This document shows, piece after piece, positions 8,329 to 16,771 of a DNA stretch of 64,000 nt; within the stretch, counting starts at the first letter, position 1; the number at the start of each line of letters is the position of its first letter. The notes beneath the pieces were generated by a model, which saw only the letters and a program-made list of their open reading frames with translations, had not been told where the DNA came from and did no database searches. Position numbers and translations under genes: made by a program. The stretch comes from DAOSEC01 sp035362935 (GTDB lineage: Bacteria; Bacillota_I; Bacilli_A; ML615J-28; CAG-313): positions 1 to 64,000 of the forward strand of contig DAOSEC010000009.1 of the NCBI GenBank assembly GCA_035362935.1, written 5' to 3'.

Positions 8329-9369
8329 ATGCCGAAACTTTATATTGTTACAGGAGCTTATGGCCATTTAGGTAACACAATCGTTCGAATGCTTTGCGAA
8401 CAAGGTCATCGTGTTCGAGGTTTTGTGATGCCAAACGATAAAACAAACGCATTATCTGACACTAAAGCAATCATTTATTTTGGTGATATCCTTAATCAAA
8501 AAAGTTTAGAATCATTGTTTGATATTTCAGATACCATCTATAAACCAGAGGATATCGTAGTGATACATACAGCAGGCATAGTGTCAATCTCCTCACATTA
8601 CGAGGATTTGGTTCATAAAGTTAATGTAGAGGGAACAAGAAATGTTGTTAATCAATGCATCAAAAGCAAGATCGGAAAGTTAATATATACAAGTAGTGTT
8701 CATGCAATCCCAGAACCTAGTGAAAACACAATCATTCGGGAAGTGACAACATTTGATCCAAATGCTGTGGTTGGACTATACGCAAAAACAAAAGCGGAAG
8801 CTACCCAAATTGTATTAGATTCTTGTAAATTGGGACTAAACGCGACGATCGTTCATCCCTCTGGAATCATTGGCCCAAATGATTATGGAAGTGGACATTT
8901 AACACAACTCATTAGAGATTTTGTTGATGGTAGATTGACTGCTTGTATTAAGGGCGGATATGATTTTGTTGATGTAAGAGATGTCGCCAAGGGAATTTTG
9001 CTCGCATCTGACATCGGCAAAGCAGGAAAATGTTATATATTATCAGGGCACTATTTAAAAGTAGAAGAACTGTTGCATAAACTTCACATCATAACAAATC
9101 GCAAAGCAATTACAACAGTATTACCAATTTGGTTTGCTAAATTTACAGCACCATTATCCGAATTGTACTATAAGTTATTAAAGCAACCACCACTTTATAC
9201 GAGATACTCGATTTATACCTTAAGTACTTATGCAAATTTTTCAAATGAACTAGCTCAAATCGAACTTGGGTATCAGGTTCGTCCAATTGAAGATACCTTA
9301 AAAGATACCTATCAATGGCTGATTCAACACGGGAAAATAAAACATACCAATCAAAAGAAAGCAAGCTAA
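8329..9369 (+). CDS. NAD(P)-dependent epimerase / dihydroflavonol-reductase-like SDR
   Basis: This is an extended short-chain dehydrogenase of 346 aa. The N-terminal TGAYGHLGNTIVRML matches the nucleotide-binding TGxxGxxG motif and YAKTK is the catalytic YxxxK. FDVRDV-like and HPSGIIGPNDYG segments are typical of the dihydroflavonol-4-reductase-like group. The substrate is unknown. RBS GGAGG at 8316-8321. It is probably co-transcribed with the HEAT gene. Its stop codon lies in the stem of the terminator that follows. Confidence 0.85.
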   Translation: MPKLYIVTGAYGHLGNTIVRMLCEQGHRVRGFVMPNDKTNALSDTKAIIYFGDILNQKSLESLFDISDTIYKPEDIVVIHTAGIVSISSHYEDLVHKVNVEGTRNVVNQCIKSKIGKLIYTSSVHAIPEPSENTIIREVTTFDPNAVVGLYAKTKAEATQIVLDSCKLGLNATIVHPSGIIGPNDYGSGHLTQLIRDFVDGRLTACIKGGYDFVDVRDVAKGILLASDIGKAGKCYILSGHYLKVEELLHKLHIITNRKAITTVLPIWFAKFTAPLSELYYKLLKQPPLYTRYSIYTLSTYANFSNELAQIELGYQVRPIEDTLKDTYQWLIQHGKIKHTNQKKAS

Positions 9370-9390
9370 AAAAAGTGATAGCTTGCTTTT
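9358..9390 (+). terminator. Terminator after the SDR gene
   Basis: An 11-bp stem (9358-9368 with 9379-9389) is followed by a short T run. The stem's 3' part belongs to a duplicated 26-bp unit. Confidence 0.8.
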
Positions 9391-9434
9391 ATCATAAAAT
9401 ATCAAAAATTGCTTTTATCATAAAATATCAAAAA
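9383..9434. repeat. Perfect 26-bp tandem duplication
   Basis: The unit at 9383-9408 is repeated exactly at 9409-9434. It copies the descending arm and tail of the SDR terminator towards the ald promoter, and looks like a slippage duplication. Confidence 0.9.
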
Positions 9435-9462
9435 TGCCATAGATTTTATAGAAATGATATGA

Positions 9463-9468
9463 TATAAT
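9463..9468 (+). promoter_or_regulatory. Likely -10 of the ald promoter
   Basis: TATAAT lies 35 bases ahead of ald. The -35 is poor (ATAGAT region). Confidence 0.5.
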
Positions 9469-9502
9469 AGTTATGGTAAAAATTTAACCAAATGAGAAGA
9501 TT

Positions 9503-10612
9503 ATGATTATTGGTTGTGTCAAAGAAATTAAAAAACATGAGTACCGTGTGGGTATGACTCCGGACAACGCAAAGGAGTATGCACATCATGGTCATACCGT
9601 TCTAATTGAAACTGCAGCTGGACTAGGAGCAGGATTCTCAGATCAAGACTACATCAATAGTGGTGCAACAATTGTTTACACTGCGGAAGAAGTTTGGGAA
9701 AAAGCAGACATGATTATTAAGGTAAAGGAGCCTTTAGCACCTGAATACGAATTAATGCGCGAAAACCAAATTATTTACACTTATCTTCACTTAGCGGCAG
9801 ATGAAAAGTTAACACTTAAAATGATGGAAAAAAAGGTCAAAGGTGTTGCGTATGAAACCATCAAGGATCGTCACGGTAATTTACCATGTTTAAAACCGAT
9901 GAGTGAAATTGCTGGAAAACTAAGTGTTCAAGAAGGTGCAAAATTCCTTGAAAAACCATTTGGTGGATCAGGAGTATTACTAGGAGGTGTTCCAGGAACA
10001 CCTAAAGCAAATGTAACCATCATCGGTGGTGGTGTTGTAGGAACAAGCGCATGTAAGATTGCTGTTGGTATGGGAGCAAATGTTACCATTATTGATTTAA
10101 ACTTAGATCGATTAACATACCTAGATGATATTTTTGGTGATCGTATCCAAACATTATTTAGCACTCAAGCTAACATCGAAAAAGCAGTATTAAGTGCAGA
10201 TTTGGTTGTAGGAGCAGTATTAATTCCAGGAGCAGCTGCACCAAAATTATTAAAGCGTGAGTATTTAGCAAAAATGAAACCAGGTAGCGTTATCGTAGAC
10301 GTTGCAATCGATCAAGGTGGATGCAGTGAATTTGCTAAGTTAACATACCACGATGAACCAGTGTTTATGCTAGATGGTGTTGTTAACTATTGCGTTGGAA
10401 ATATGCCTGGTGCTGTTCCAAGAACATCTACCATTGCATTAACAAACTCAACATTACGATATGGTTTGATGATTGCAGATATGGGACTAGAACAAGCAGC
10501 AAAACGAAGTGTTGATATATTAGAAGGAATCAATACCTATGATGGAAAATGTACTTACAAAGCAGTTGCAGAAACGTTTGGACTTGAGTACACACCATAT
10601 GTTGCAAAATAA
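9503..10612 (+). CDS. ald: Alanine dehydrogenase
   Basis: It interconverts L-alanine and pyruvate plus ammonia with NAD+. The 369-aa length fits the family. The N-terminal GCVKEIKKHEYRVGMTPDN, the conserved histidine in YTYLHLAAD, the Rossmann segment IIGGGVVGTSACKIAVGMGA and the C-terminal MPGAVPRTST are all characteristic. In amino-acid fermenters it supplies pyruvate from alanine or disposes of ammonia as alanine. The ribosome site is weak (GAGAAG). The next gene (TM2 protein) starts 21 bases later and probably shares the transcript. Confidence 0.96.
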   Translation: MIIGCVKEIKKHEYRVGMTPDNAKEYAHHGHTVLIETAAGLGAGFSDQDYINSGATIVYTAEEVWEKADMIIKVKEPLAPEYELMRENQIIYTYLHLAADEKLTLKMMEKKVKGVAYETIKDRHGNLPCLKPMSEIAGKLSVQEGAKFLEKPFGGSGVLLGGVPGTPKANVTIIGGGVVGTSACKIAVGMGANVTIIDLNLDRLTYLDDIFGDRIQTLFSTQANIEKAVLSADLVVGAVLIPGAAAPKLLKREYLAKMKPGSVIVDVAIDQGGCSEFAKLTYHDEPVFMLDGVVNYCVGNMPGAVPRTSTIALTNSTLRYGLMIADMGLEQAAKRSVDILEGINTYDGKCTYKAVAETFGLEYTPYVAK

Positions 10613-10633
10613 TTAATTAAAAGGAGAATTACT

Positions 10634-10972
10634 ATGTTTTGTTCAAGTTGTGGATCAGAAATAAGCGATAAGGCAGTTGTTTGTGTGCATTGTGGAAAAG
10701 ATGTTACACCAAAGTCACATGCAGAAACCAATGCAAACTCAAAATCCAAGATGGTTGCAGGTCTTTTAGCCATTTTTGTAGGTCCGCTCGGAATTCATAA
10801 TTTCTATTTAGGGTATACAACCAATGGAATTATTCAACTACTATTATCTACCGTTGGAGCATTTCTTGTTGTTGGTCCTTTTGTTGCGTGGATTTGGGCA
10901 ATTGTAGAAGCAGTACAAATTTTTACAGGAAAAATTGACAAGGACGCACAAGGAAACTTATTGAAAGATTAA
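10634..10972 (+). CDS. Zinc-ribbon TM2-domain membrane protein
   Basis: The 112-aa protein starts with a zinc ribbon (FCSSCGSEISDKAVVCVHCG; two CxxC pairs). It then has a TM2 domain: KSKMVAGLLAIFVGPLGIHNFYLGY and a second hydrophobic segment ending in AVQIF. TM2 proteins are small membrane proteins of unknown function with two helices. RBS AAGGAG. It lies between ald and its own terminator. Confidence 0.85.
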   Translation: MFCSSCGSEISDKAVVCVHCGKDVTPKSHAETNANSKSKMVAGLLAIFVGPLGIHNFYLGYTTNGIIQLLLSTVGAFLVVGPFVAWIWAIVEAVQIFTGKIDKDAQGNLLKD

Positions 10973-10988
10973 GTTATATATCAAATTT

Positions 10989-11014
10989 ACGACTTCTTCG
11001 GAAGTCGTTTTTTG
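10989..11014 (+). terminator. Terminator with UUCG tetraloop
   Basis: ACGACTTC pairs with GAAGTCGT around a TTCG loop, followed by six T. Confidence 0.9.
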
Positions 11015-11037
11015 TTTTAAACTAGCGTGTAAAAAAA

Positions 11038-11066
11038 TTGACAAACAAGTTAATATATAATAAAAT
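11038..11066 (+). promoter_or_regulatory. trx promoter
   Basis: TTGACA (11038-11043), a 17-bp spacer and TAAAAT (11061-11066) match the sigma-A consensus. It lies inside a longer open frame, showing that the thioredoxin start is at 11095. Confidence 0.75.
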
Positions 11067-11094
11067 AAACATAACCAATATAAGGAGGATCTTT

Positions 11095-11415
11095 ATGGTA
11101 AAAGAAATTAATCAAAAAGAGTTAAAGGATGAAGTTACAAATAGTGATAAAATCGTCTTAGTTGATTTTTATGCCGATTGGTGTATGCCATGTAAAATGA
11201 TGGCCCCAGTGCTAGAAAAACTTTCGAATGACTTTAGTAGCGAAATTGCGGTACTTAAAATCAACACAGATCACAACGAACAAGCATCACGTGCATTTGA
11301 AATCTTTAGCATTCCGACATTAGTTATATTTAAAGATGGTAAAATGGCTACAAGATTAGTGGGATTTAACTCCGCTGATAAGATTATGGATACCGTAAGA
11401 AAACTTAAAAAATAA
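11095..11415 (+). CDS. trxA: Thioredoxin
   Basis: This is a 106-aa thioredoxin, a cytoplasmic disulfide reductase. The active site is WCMPC (Cys30, Cys33) rather than the usual WCGPC; the cis-proline motif SIPTLVIFKDG is present. The M between the cysteines is uncommon and may shift the redox potential (inference). The start is set by AAGGAGGA at 11082-11089 and by the promoter just upstream. The gene is monocistronic or leads into the structured region and HMA gene downstream. Confidence 0.93.
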   Translation: MVKEINQKELKDEVTNSDKIVLVDFYADWCMPCKMMAPVLEKLSNDFSSEIAVLKINTDHNEQASRAFEIFSIPTLVIFKDGKMATRLVGFNSADKIMDTVRKLKK

Positions 11416-11420
11416 GATTT

Positions 11421-11497
11421 ACACCACGCGAAATTGCTATCAAATTAGGGATTATGAACGAGTTCATTGTTCCAAATTTTGTCATTTCGTATGGTGT
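11421..11497. other. Long imperfect stem-loop in the trx-HMA intergenic region
   Basis: Bases 11421-11434 pair with 11484-11497 in 13 of 14 positions (one G-U). Inside lie weaker pairings and a small palindrome ATGAAC-GA-GTTCAT (11454-11467). No T tract follows, so it is not an ordinary terminator. It could be a structured RNA, an RNA processing site or a mobile palindromic repeat. Confidence 0.55.
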
Positions 11498-11510
11498 TTC
11501 CTTCCGTTGA

Positions 11511-11534
11511 TTCAACCAATCATCATTGGTTGAA
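11511..11534. other. Perfect 10-bp hairpin before the HMA gene
   Basis: TTCAACCAAT and ATTGGTTGAA flank a CATC loop, with no T tract. It ends about 18 bases before the GGGG ribosome site of the HMA gene, so it may influence that gene's expression. Confidence 0.6.
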
Positions 11535-11567
11535 ACCTAGTAAATCACCAAAAAGGGGAATATATGT

Positions 11568-11774
11568 ATGAAAACAGAGATAAAGATACAAGGAATGTCG
11601 TGTATGCATTGTGTAAAACGAGTTAAGAACGCTATTGCACAACTTGATGGAGTTACATTTGTTGATGTTTTATTAGATGAAGCAAAGGCTATGGTTGAAT
11701 TCGAAGAATCAAAAGTAACAACAACATTACTAGAAGAAACAATTGTAAAGACTGGTTATACACCAGTTAAGTAA
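11568..11774 (+). CDS. Heavy-metal-associated (HMA) domain protein, CopZ-like
   Basis: A single 68-aa HMA domain with the metal-binding GMSCMHC motif (Cys12 and Cys15) and a ferredoxin-like beta-alpha pattern. Such proteins are cytosolic Cu(I) chaperones or carriers of other soft metals. No copper ATPase or CsoR/CopY regulator lies nearby, so the metal is not certain. RBS AGGGG. It is preceded by the structured region at 11421-11534 and followed by a terminator. Confidence 0.85.
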   Translation: MKTEIKIQGMSCMHCVKRVKNAIAQLDGVTFVDVLLDEAKAMVEFEESKVTTTLLEETIVKTGYTPVK

Positions 11775-11786
11775 ACATAAATAAAA

Positions 11787-11816
11787 ACGATGTGAGTTAC
11801 ACGTCGTTTTTTTGTT
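11787..11816 (+). terminator. Terminator after the HMA gene
   Basis: ACGATGTG pairs with CACGTCGT (one G-U) and is followed by seven T. Confidence 0.85.
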
Positions 11817-11837
11817 TTAATTGTGAGATTTTTCTAG

Positions 11838-11843
11838 TATAAT
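11838..11843 (+). promoter_or_regulatory. -10 of the regulator/glycosyltransferase operon
   Basis: TATAAT at 11838-11843 gives a very short leader before the ATG at 11865. The -35 is not clear. Confidence 0.5.
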
Positions 11844-11864
11844 ATTTATAAAGAGGTGACTCAG

Positions 11865-13862
11865 ATGGAACGACTGATGCATAAATTATATTTTTTTACA
11901 AATCAATCAGACTCTCAATCATTGGTATCAAACATTATTTTTATGAAACACAAAGAGTACACGATTTTGTTTTACCCGAGTGCTTTGGTTGGTGATTGTG
12001 AGTTACTAAAACAATATTTAGCAGAGATTTCATCATCGACAATTGACTATATGGTCATTACATCGCTTGAAGGTATTGGATTTGGTTTCTATAAACAAAT
12101 CACCCAACTTGGTATGCATCCAATCGTAGTCACAGATGATAAAATAGCAAATCATTTGATGTCGTACTTGCCAGTTGATCAATTATATATCATTCAAGAA
12201 CATCAGTTTTTAATCGAGATTGGCGAAGATTTGGTCTTGCAATGTGTTCCAACTCCGTTTTTGCATGAAGCTGGTTCATTTATGATCTATGACCCGACAT
12301 CATTATCTTTAATTTCCGGCAGTCTATTTAGTAGTTTCTCCAAAACAGAAAATGGTAAGGAACCAATTGAAAAATGGACTTCCTTTCATCAAATGTATTT
12401 TCCAGGAAGCGAGTATCTAAAACCGGTATTACAAAAGTGTCAATCACTCAACATCAATACGATTCTACCACAGTTTGGGGAACGCATTGAATCAAGACTG
12501 GTCAAATCAGTTGTGGATACATTGTATATGCTTGACTTTTATAATAACAATCAAATCGGTTTCAAGATTACACCAAGTGGAAGACAATTTAATTATCAAA
12601 CATTTTCGAATCAAATCCTTAGAAGATGGAAAGAAGTATTTGGAACCAACGACGTTTTAGATACTTATCGACAAAGTGAAATTCAAATTGACGATAAAAG
12701 TATTGAAATCATAACTACCTCCTTAAAAGACTTTCAGCTTTGGCACCGGTTGTTTGAGATAGCATATGAAAAAAAAGGCATTTCATGGTTATCCGTTGTT
12801 GAACCAATTGTAAAAAAATTAAATTCCATCTATCAACTAGAATATCCAGTGATTTATCAATCTGTTATCGTCACAGCACAACAAAAAATGATAGTTCTTG
12901 ATGAAGAAAAAGGAGAATTGGCTAAAAAACTAAGTACATTAGAAGAAAATTTATTGTCTACACTAGACCGCATGGGTCGTTGCCCAATAACAAACGAGTA
13001 CAATGAGTCCTTCTTCAAACAATATTTACAAAAAACTCTTGACCTGTCAGATCAAACAAATAAGATTGTCTTGTTTATCGATATTGATCAAATTAAAGAG
13101 ATCAATACAAACTATTCAAAAGAAGCAGGAGATGAAACATTAAAAAATGTTGCCTATGTGATCAACCAGAGTAAATCCAGTGAACACTTGCTATTTAAAC
13201 GCAATGGACCAGGTTTTATCGTATTCATTACTGATACATCGATGGATCAAGCGATAAAAACAGCAGAACGGTTCCGTAATAAAATTGTTGATTCACGTTT
13301 ATTTATTAAACCAATTACAATCAGTATTGCTATGGTTCGTGTTGGGGAACTTGAACCATTAGACAGTGACAATGAGCGGTTAATTGATTTGATTTTTAAG
13401 AAAGCTGAGTATCGATTAAAACAAGCCGCATCCAAAGGTGGGAACCAAATCATAAATGAACAAAGTAGTGATATCGTGGTTTCGGCTGGAAAGATATTGC
13501 TAATTGACCCAGAAGATGTTGTTTTTTTGATGTTAAAACAAGCACTCAGAAAAGAAAATTATGAGACAATTTGGGCTCAGGATGGTGCCTTGGCATTAGA
13601 AGCTCTAGTTCAAAATAAAATTGATTTTATCATATGTGAACGTATGATCCGCAAAATTGATGCATTTTCATTAAAACAACAGATTAATGAGACCATGGAA
13701 CTGAGTAATATACCATTCATGATGATTACATACCACAAAAGCAAGGAATTGATGATCAGAGCAAACCAACTAAACATCGATTATATTGTGACAAAACCAC
13801 TCATTGTTGAAGAGGTGATTGGATATATAAGACGTGAACTAGTAGGACGTGTGAACATATGA
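11865..13862 (+). CDS. Degenerate ODP-like / GGDEF-like / receiver-like regulatory protein
   Basis: A soluble 665-aa multidomain protein with no membrane segment. Residues ~5-250 resemble the metallo-lactamase-type ODP/flavodiiron fold, but most iron ligands are replaced: the HxExDH motif reads SLEGIG (67-72), Asp is Ser153 in ISGSLF, and the last His is Phe204. His134 remains. Residues ~365-530 are GGDEF-like: PITNEYNESFF and the DID/AGDETL segments are present, but the signature is RNGPGF (446-451). Residues ~543-660 are receiver-like: the acidic pocket and Lys644 are kept, with Glu592 at the phospho-Asp position. It probably regulates the glycosyltransferase encoded downstream, whose start overlaps its stop. 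The start at 11865 follows AGAGGTGA; an in-frame GTG at 11856 is part of that site. Confidence 0.7.
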   Translation: MERLMHKLYFFTNQSDSQSLVSNIIFMKHKEYTILFYPSALVGDCELLKQYLAEISSSTIDYMVITSLEGIGFGFYKQITQLGMHPIVVTDDKIANHLMSYLPVDQLYIIQEHQFLIEIGEDLVLQCVPTPFLHEAGSFMIYDPTSLSLISGSLFSSFSKTENGKEPIEKWTSFHQMYFPGSEYLKPVLQKCQSLNINTILPQFGERIESRLVKSVVDTLYMLDFYNNNQIGFKITPSGRQFNYQTFSNQILRRWKEVFGTNDVLDTYRQSEIQIDDKSIEIITTSLKDFQLWHRLFEIAYEKKGISWLSVVEPIVKKLNSIYQLEYPVIYQSVIVTAQQKMIVLDEEKGELAKKLSTLEENLLSTLDRMGRCPITNEYNESFFKQYLQKTLDLSDQTNKIVLFIDIDQIKEINTNYSKEAGDETLKNVAYVINQSKSSEHLLFKRNGPGFIVFITDTSMDQAIKTAERFRNKIVDSRLFIKPITISIAMVRVGELEPLDSDNERLIDLIFKKAEYRLKQAASKGGNQIINEQSSDIVVSAGKILLIDPEDVVFLMLKQALRKENYETIWAQDGALALEALVQNKIDFIICERMIRKIDAFSLKQQINETMELSNIPFMMITYHKSKELMIRANQLNIDYIVTKPLIVEEVIGYIRRELVGRVNI

Positions 13863-16750
13863 GTTTGTCGATAGAAGTAGTATCGAATGTTTTATTGTCT
13901 TTGATTATTGTCACTGGAATTTTGATCTGTTTGATTTTCGCGAATAAATTCATTCTTAAGTACAATAAGATAGCATTTTTGTATACGAAACAATATTTGG
14001 TATATCGCTATTTTGAACAAGATGAAATACAAACAAAATGTTCGAAAAAGCATCTGTTACTAGCATTTGTTTCTTTAGTAGAACAAATAGATTTAGATGA
14101 TGCGATAAAACAAAGAATGATAGAGGATTTGCATAAAAGAGGAATTTTCAAAAAATACTATAGTGAAGTATCTTCAATTTTTGTACGCAAGCGAAAACGA
14201 GCTATTTTTTATTTATCGTATACCATGAACAAAAATATTGTGAAGCAATTGATGGATCGACTAAGTTGTGAAAAAAATGAGTCAGTGAAACTCTATATTG
14301 CGTATGCATGTAAACATCACCTTGACGAGCCATTTGTACGTAAACTTATGGAAACACTTCCAAATGCATCAAAACTTTACCGATTACGTATTTCTAATTT
14401 AGTCAATCAATATTTAGATGCAAATAACTATTTTATTACAACACTTGTAGATACGCCACATCTTGAGGTAAAAGAATGCTTAGTAAGGTATGCGATGAAT
14501 CACAAGCATCAAGTATTAAACCAATTTTTAAGGGATGAGCTAAATCGAGTAGAACACTATATATCTAAAGTCAAAGGATTTGAAGATTACATCAATGAAG
14601 ATGTGATAGATATTGTTGAGTATCAAACCAGTATCATTAAAACTCTATTTGTGATTTACGAAGACAGAACAATCATAGAAGCATATAAAAAAAGTTCAAA
14701 CGAATCCATTCAACATGTCATAATTGATTACTATGCTAAACAAGAAACCATAGAAGGCATGAAACAAATATTGCTATCTGCGAATGGATCTATTGTAGAC
14801 GATTATCGAAAAGAAGTAGTGACTTCATTGACCGATCTCAATCCTGATTTGTTCATAGAGTTAATTGAGCTTTTTCACACAACTAAAGAAGACAATGTTA
14901 GAGTTTTAATTGCATCAATATTGGCGTTTCGTAGTGATTATTTGATTTTGAAGCTAACTACAAAAAAGAAACAACTGTATTTGAAAACAATAAAGTCAAT
15001 TGTAGAGTATGGATTTGTGGCAGAAATAATTCGTTTTCTAAATCAAAATAAAAATAAGTTCATCGAAGAAGAGTTACTCAATACAATACAACCAGTGCTA
15101 CTTGTCAATGAAGCACTGCAACTTGAGTTTAGACAGTATCTCGATCAGCATATACTAGAAAAAATTGGATTCACAAAGAAAGACATTAAAACACTAAGTC
15201 CAAATATTACAAAATTAGAGCGTCGCAAGATTCGATGGCTAACAAGAATACTGATTGTATCAATTGTCTTTTTCCCTATAATTTATGTGTTAAGATACTA
15301 TAACTCATTGTTTTCCACCAACATAACCTTGCTCCTCATTAGGTATGTGGTTGATATCAATTACTATTTGGTATTTTATTATATTATTGTAAACTTGATT
15401 TACTTCATTTTAATTATATTATCATTAAAAGGGTCAAGACAACAAAGTTTTGATTGGAACATGAAATCAAAAACAATGATGTTTGAACGAGGAATGTTAT
15501 CTTCGATTTCAATTATTGCTCCTGCATACAATGAAGAGTTATCAATTGTAGATAGCATCAACTCACTTTTAAATTTACATTATCCAAACTATGAAGTCAT
15601 CGTTGTAAACGATGGATCAAAAGATGGTACCATGTCACAATTGGTATCGGCGTTTGAGTTGGAACGAAAAAATATTACAATCCACTCAAAAATACCAACC
15701 AAACATATCCGTGGAGTATATAAAAACAAACACATTCCAAACCTAACTGTGATTGATAAAGAAAATGGTGGAAAAGCAGATGCACTCAACGTAGGAATCA
15801 ATATGGCAAGATATGACTACATCTGTGGAATTGATGCCGATTCCATGCTTGAGTCTGAATCATTGTTAAGATTAATGAGTGTTACAATAGATGCGAAGGA
15901 AAAAATCATTGCGTTGGGAGGAAATATTTATCCGGCAAATGGTTGTAAAATCGACCGAGGAGTTGTTGAAGAAAAGGGACTGCCATCTAATATGTTAGCA
16001 AGACTACAGTCGATTGAATATTTACGAGCATTTACATCTGGTAGAATTGGTTGGGCAAAATTGAAAACACTGCTCATTGTATCGGGAGCATTTGGATTGT
16101 TTGAAAAAACAATGTTGATTGAGGCAGGAGGTTACTTAACAGTTAGCGGTGTTTTTAAAAAACACACGGTTGGCGAAGATATGGAGTTAGTGGTGCGATT
16201 AGCACGGACAGCACTTGAGAAAAAAATGAATCATAGGATTGATTATGTGTACCACGCGAACTGTTTTACAGAGGTGCCTACAGACATGAAAAGTTTATTG
16301 AAACAGAGAAATCGATGGCATCGTGGACTAATTGATATCTTATCGTATCACCGAAAGTTAATTTTTCATCCCTCTTACAAGCAAGTTGGGATGATTGGCT
16401 TGCCATACTTTACCATCTTTGAAATGATTGGACCATTATTTGAAGTACAAGGATACTTGATGTTATTTCTTGCATTGGCCTTTGGTCTATTAAACGTTCC
16501 TATCTTGCTTGCCATCTTTACTTCAACAATCATGTTAGGAATTGTGATATCACTTCTTTCCTTATGGGTGACAGAACGTGATTCCCAATATTTGGGTATA
16601 AAAGATACGTTGTTACTCGTTATTTATGCGATACTTGAAAATCTTGGATATCGACAACTAATCAGCTTGTATCGTGTAGTTGGTTTTTTTGCTTCCTTAA
16701 GAGAGACCGGTACTTGGGGAGCAATGGTGCGAAAAGGATTTAAAAAATAG
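13859..16750 (+). CDS. HEAT-fused membrane processive glycosyltransferase (GT2)
   Basis: A 963-aa membrane enzyme. It has an N-terminal membrane helix (~10-32) and a long helical HEAT-like region (~60-450). Two membrane helices (~455-510) follow, then a GT2 catalytic domain, then three C-terminal hydrophobic segments. Catalytic motifs of processive synthases are all there: NDGS (Asp585), GGKADALN, DAD (659-661), GED (Glu773-Asp774) and QRNRW (816-820). The family makes beta-linked polysaccharides (cellulose, PNAG, hyaluronan types); the product cannot be named. No PilZ domain is seen, so control may come through the HEAT region and the overlapping upstream regulator. The 4-base overlap suggests coupled translation. 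Confidence 0.85.
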   Translation: MSLSIEVVSNVLLSLIIVTGILICLIFANKFILKYNKIAFLYTKQYLVYRYFEQDEIQTKCSKKHLLLAFVSLVEQIDLDDAIKQRMIEDLHKRGIFKKYYSEVSSIFVRKRKRAIFYLSYTMNKNIVKQLMDRLSCEKNESVKLYIAYACKHHLDEPFVRKLMETLPNASKLYRLRISNLVNQYLDANNYFITTLVDTPHLEVKECLVRYAMNHKHQVLNQFLRDELNRVEHYISKVKGFEDYINEDVIDIVEYQTSIIKTLFVIYEDRTIIEAYKKSSNESIQHVIIDYYAKQETIEGMKQILLSANGSIVDDYRKEVVTSLTDLNPDLFIELIELFHTTKEDNVRVLIASILAFRSDYLILKLTTKKKQLYLKTIKSIVEYGFVAEIIRFLNQNKNKFIEEELLNTIQPVLLVNEALQLEFRQYLDQHILEKIGFTKKDIKTLSPNITKLERRKIRWLTRILIVSIVFFPIIYVLRYYNSLFSTNITLLLIRYVVDINYYLVFYYIIVNLIYFILIILSLKGSRQQSFDWNMKSKTMMFERGMLSSISIIAPAYNEELSIVDSINSLLNLHYPNYEVIVVNDGSKDGTMSQLVSAFELERKNITIHSKIPTKHIRGVYKNKHIPNLTVIDKENGGKADALNVGINMARYDYICGIDADSMLESESLLRLMSVTIDAKEKIIALGGNIYPANGCKIDRGVVEEKGLPSNMLARLQSIEYLRAFTSGRIGWAKLKTLLIVSGAFGLFEKTMLIEAGGYLTVSGVFKKHTVGEDMELVVRLARTALEKKMNHRIDYVYHANCFTEVPTDMKSLLKQRNRWHRGLIDILSYHRKLIFHPSYKQVGMIGLPYFTIFEMIGPLFEVQGYLMLFLALAFGLLNVPILLAIFTSTIMLGIVISLLSLWVTERDSQYLGIKDTLLLVIYAILENLGYRQLISLYRVVGFFASLRETGTWGAMVRKGFKK

Positions 16751-16771
16751 ACCCCTCTAGGTCTATTTTTT
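16742..16771. terminator. Bidirectional terminator
   Basis: A 12-bp A/T-flanked stem (16742-16753 with 16760-16771) serves both convergent genes, ending at 16750 (+) and 16763 (-). Confidence 0.85.

Noticed and set aside
11038..11094. N-terminal extension of thioredoxin
   Set aside because: It covers the -35, -10 and ribosome site of the gene; the true start is 11095.
13859..13862. Possible reassignment of TGA to tryptophan as in many Mollicutes
   Set aside because: Genes end properly at TGA in overlapping ATGA junctions, and Trp is encoded by TGG throughout.
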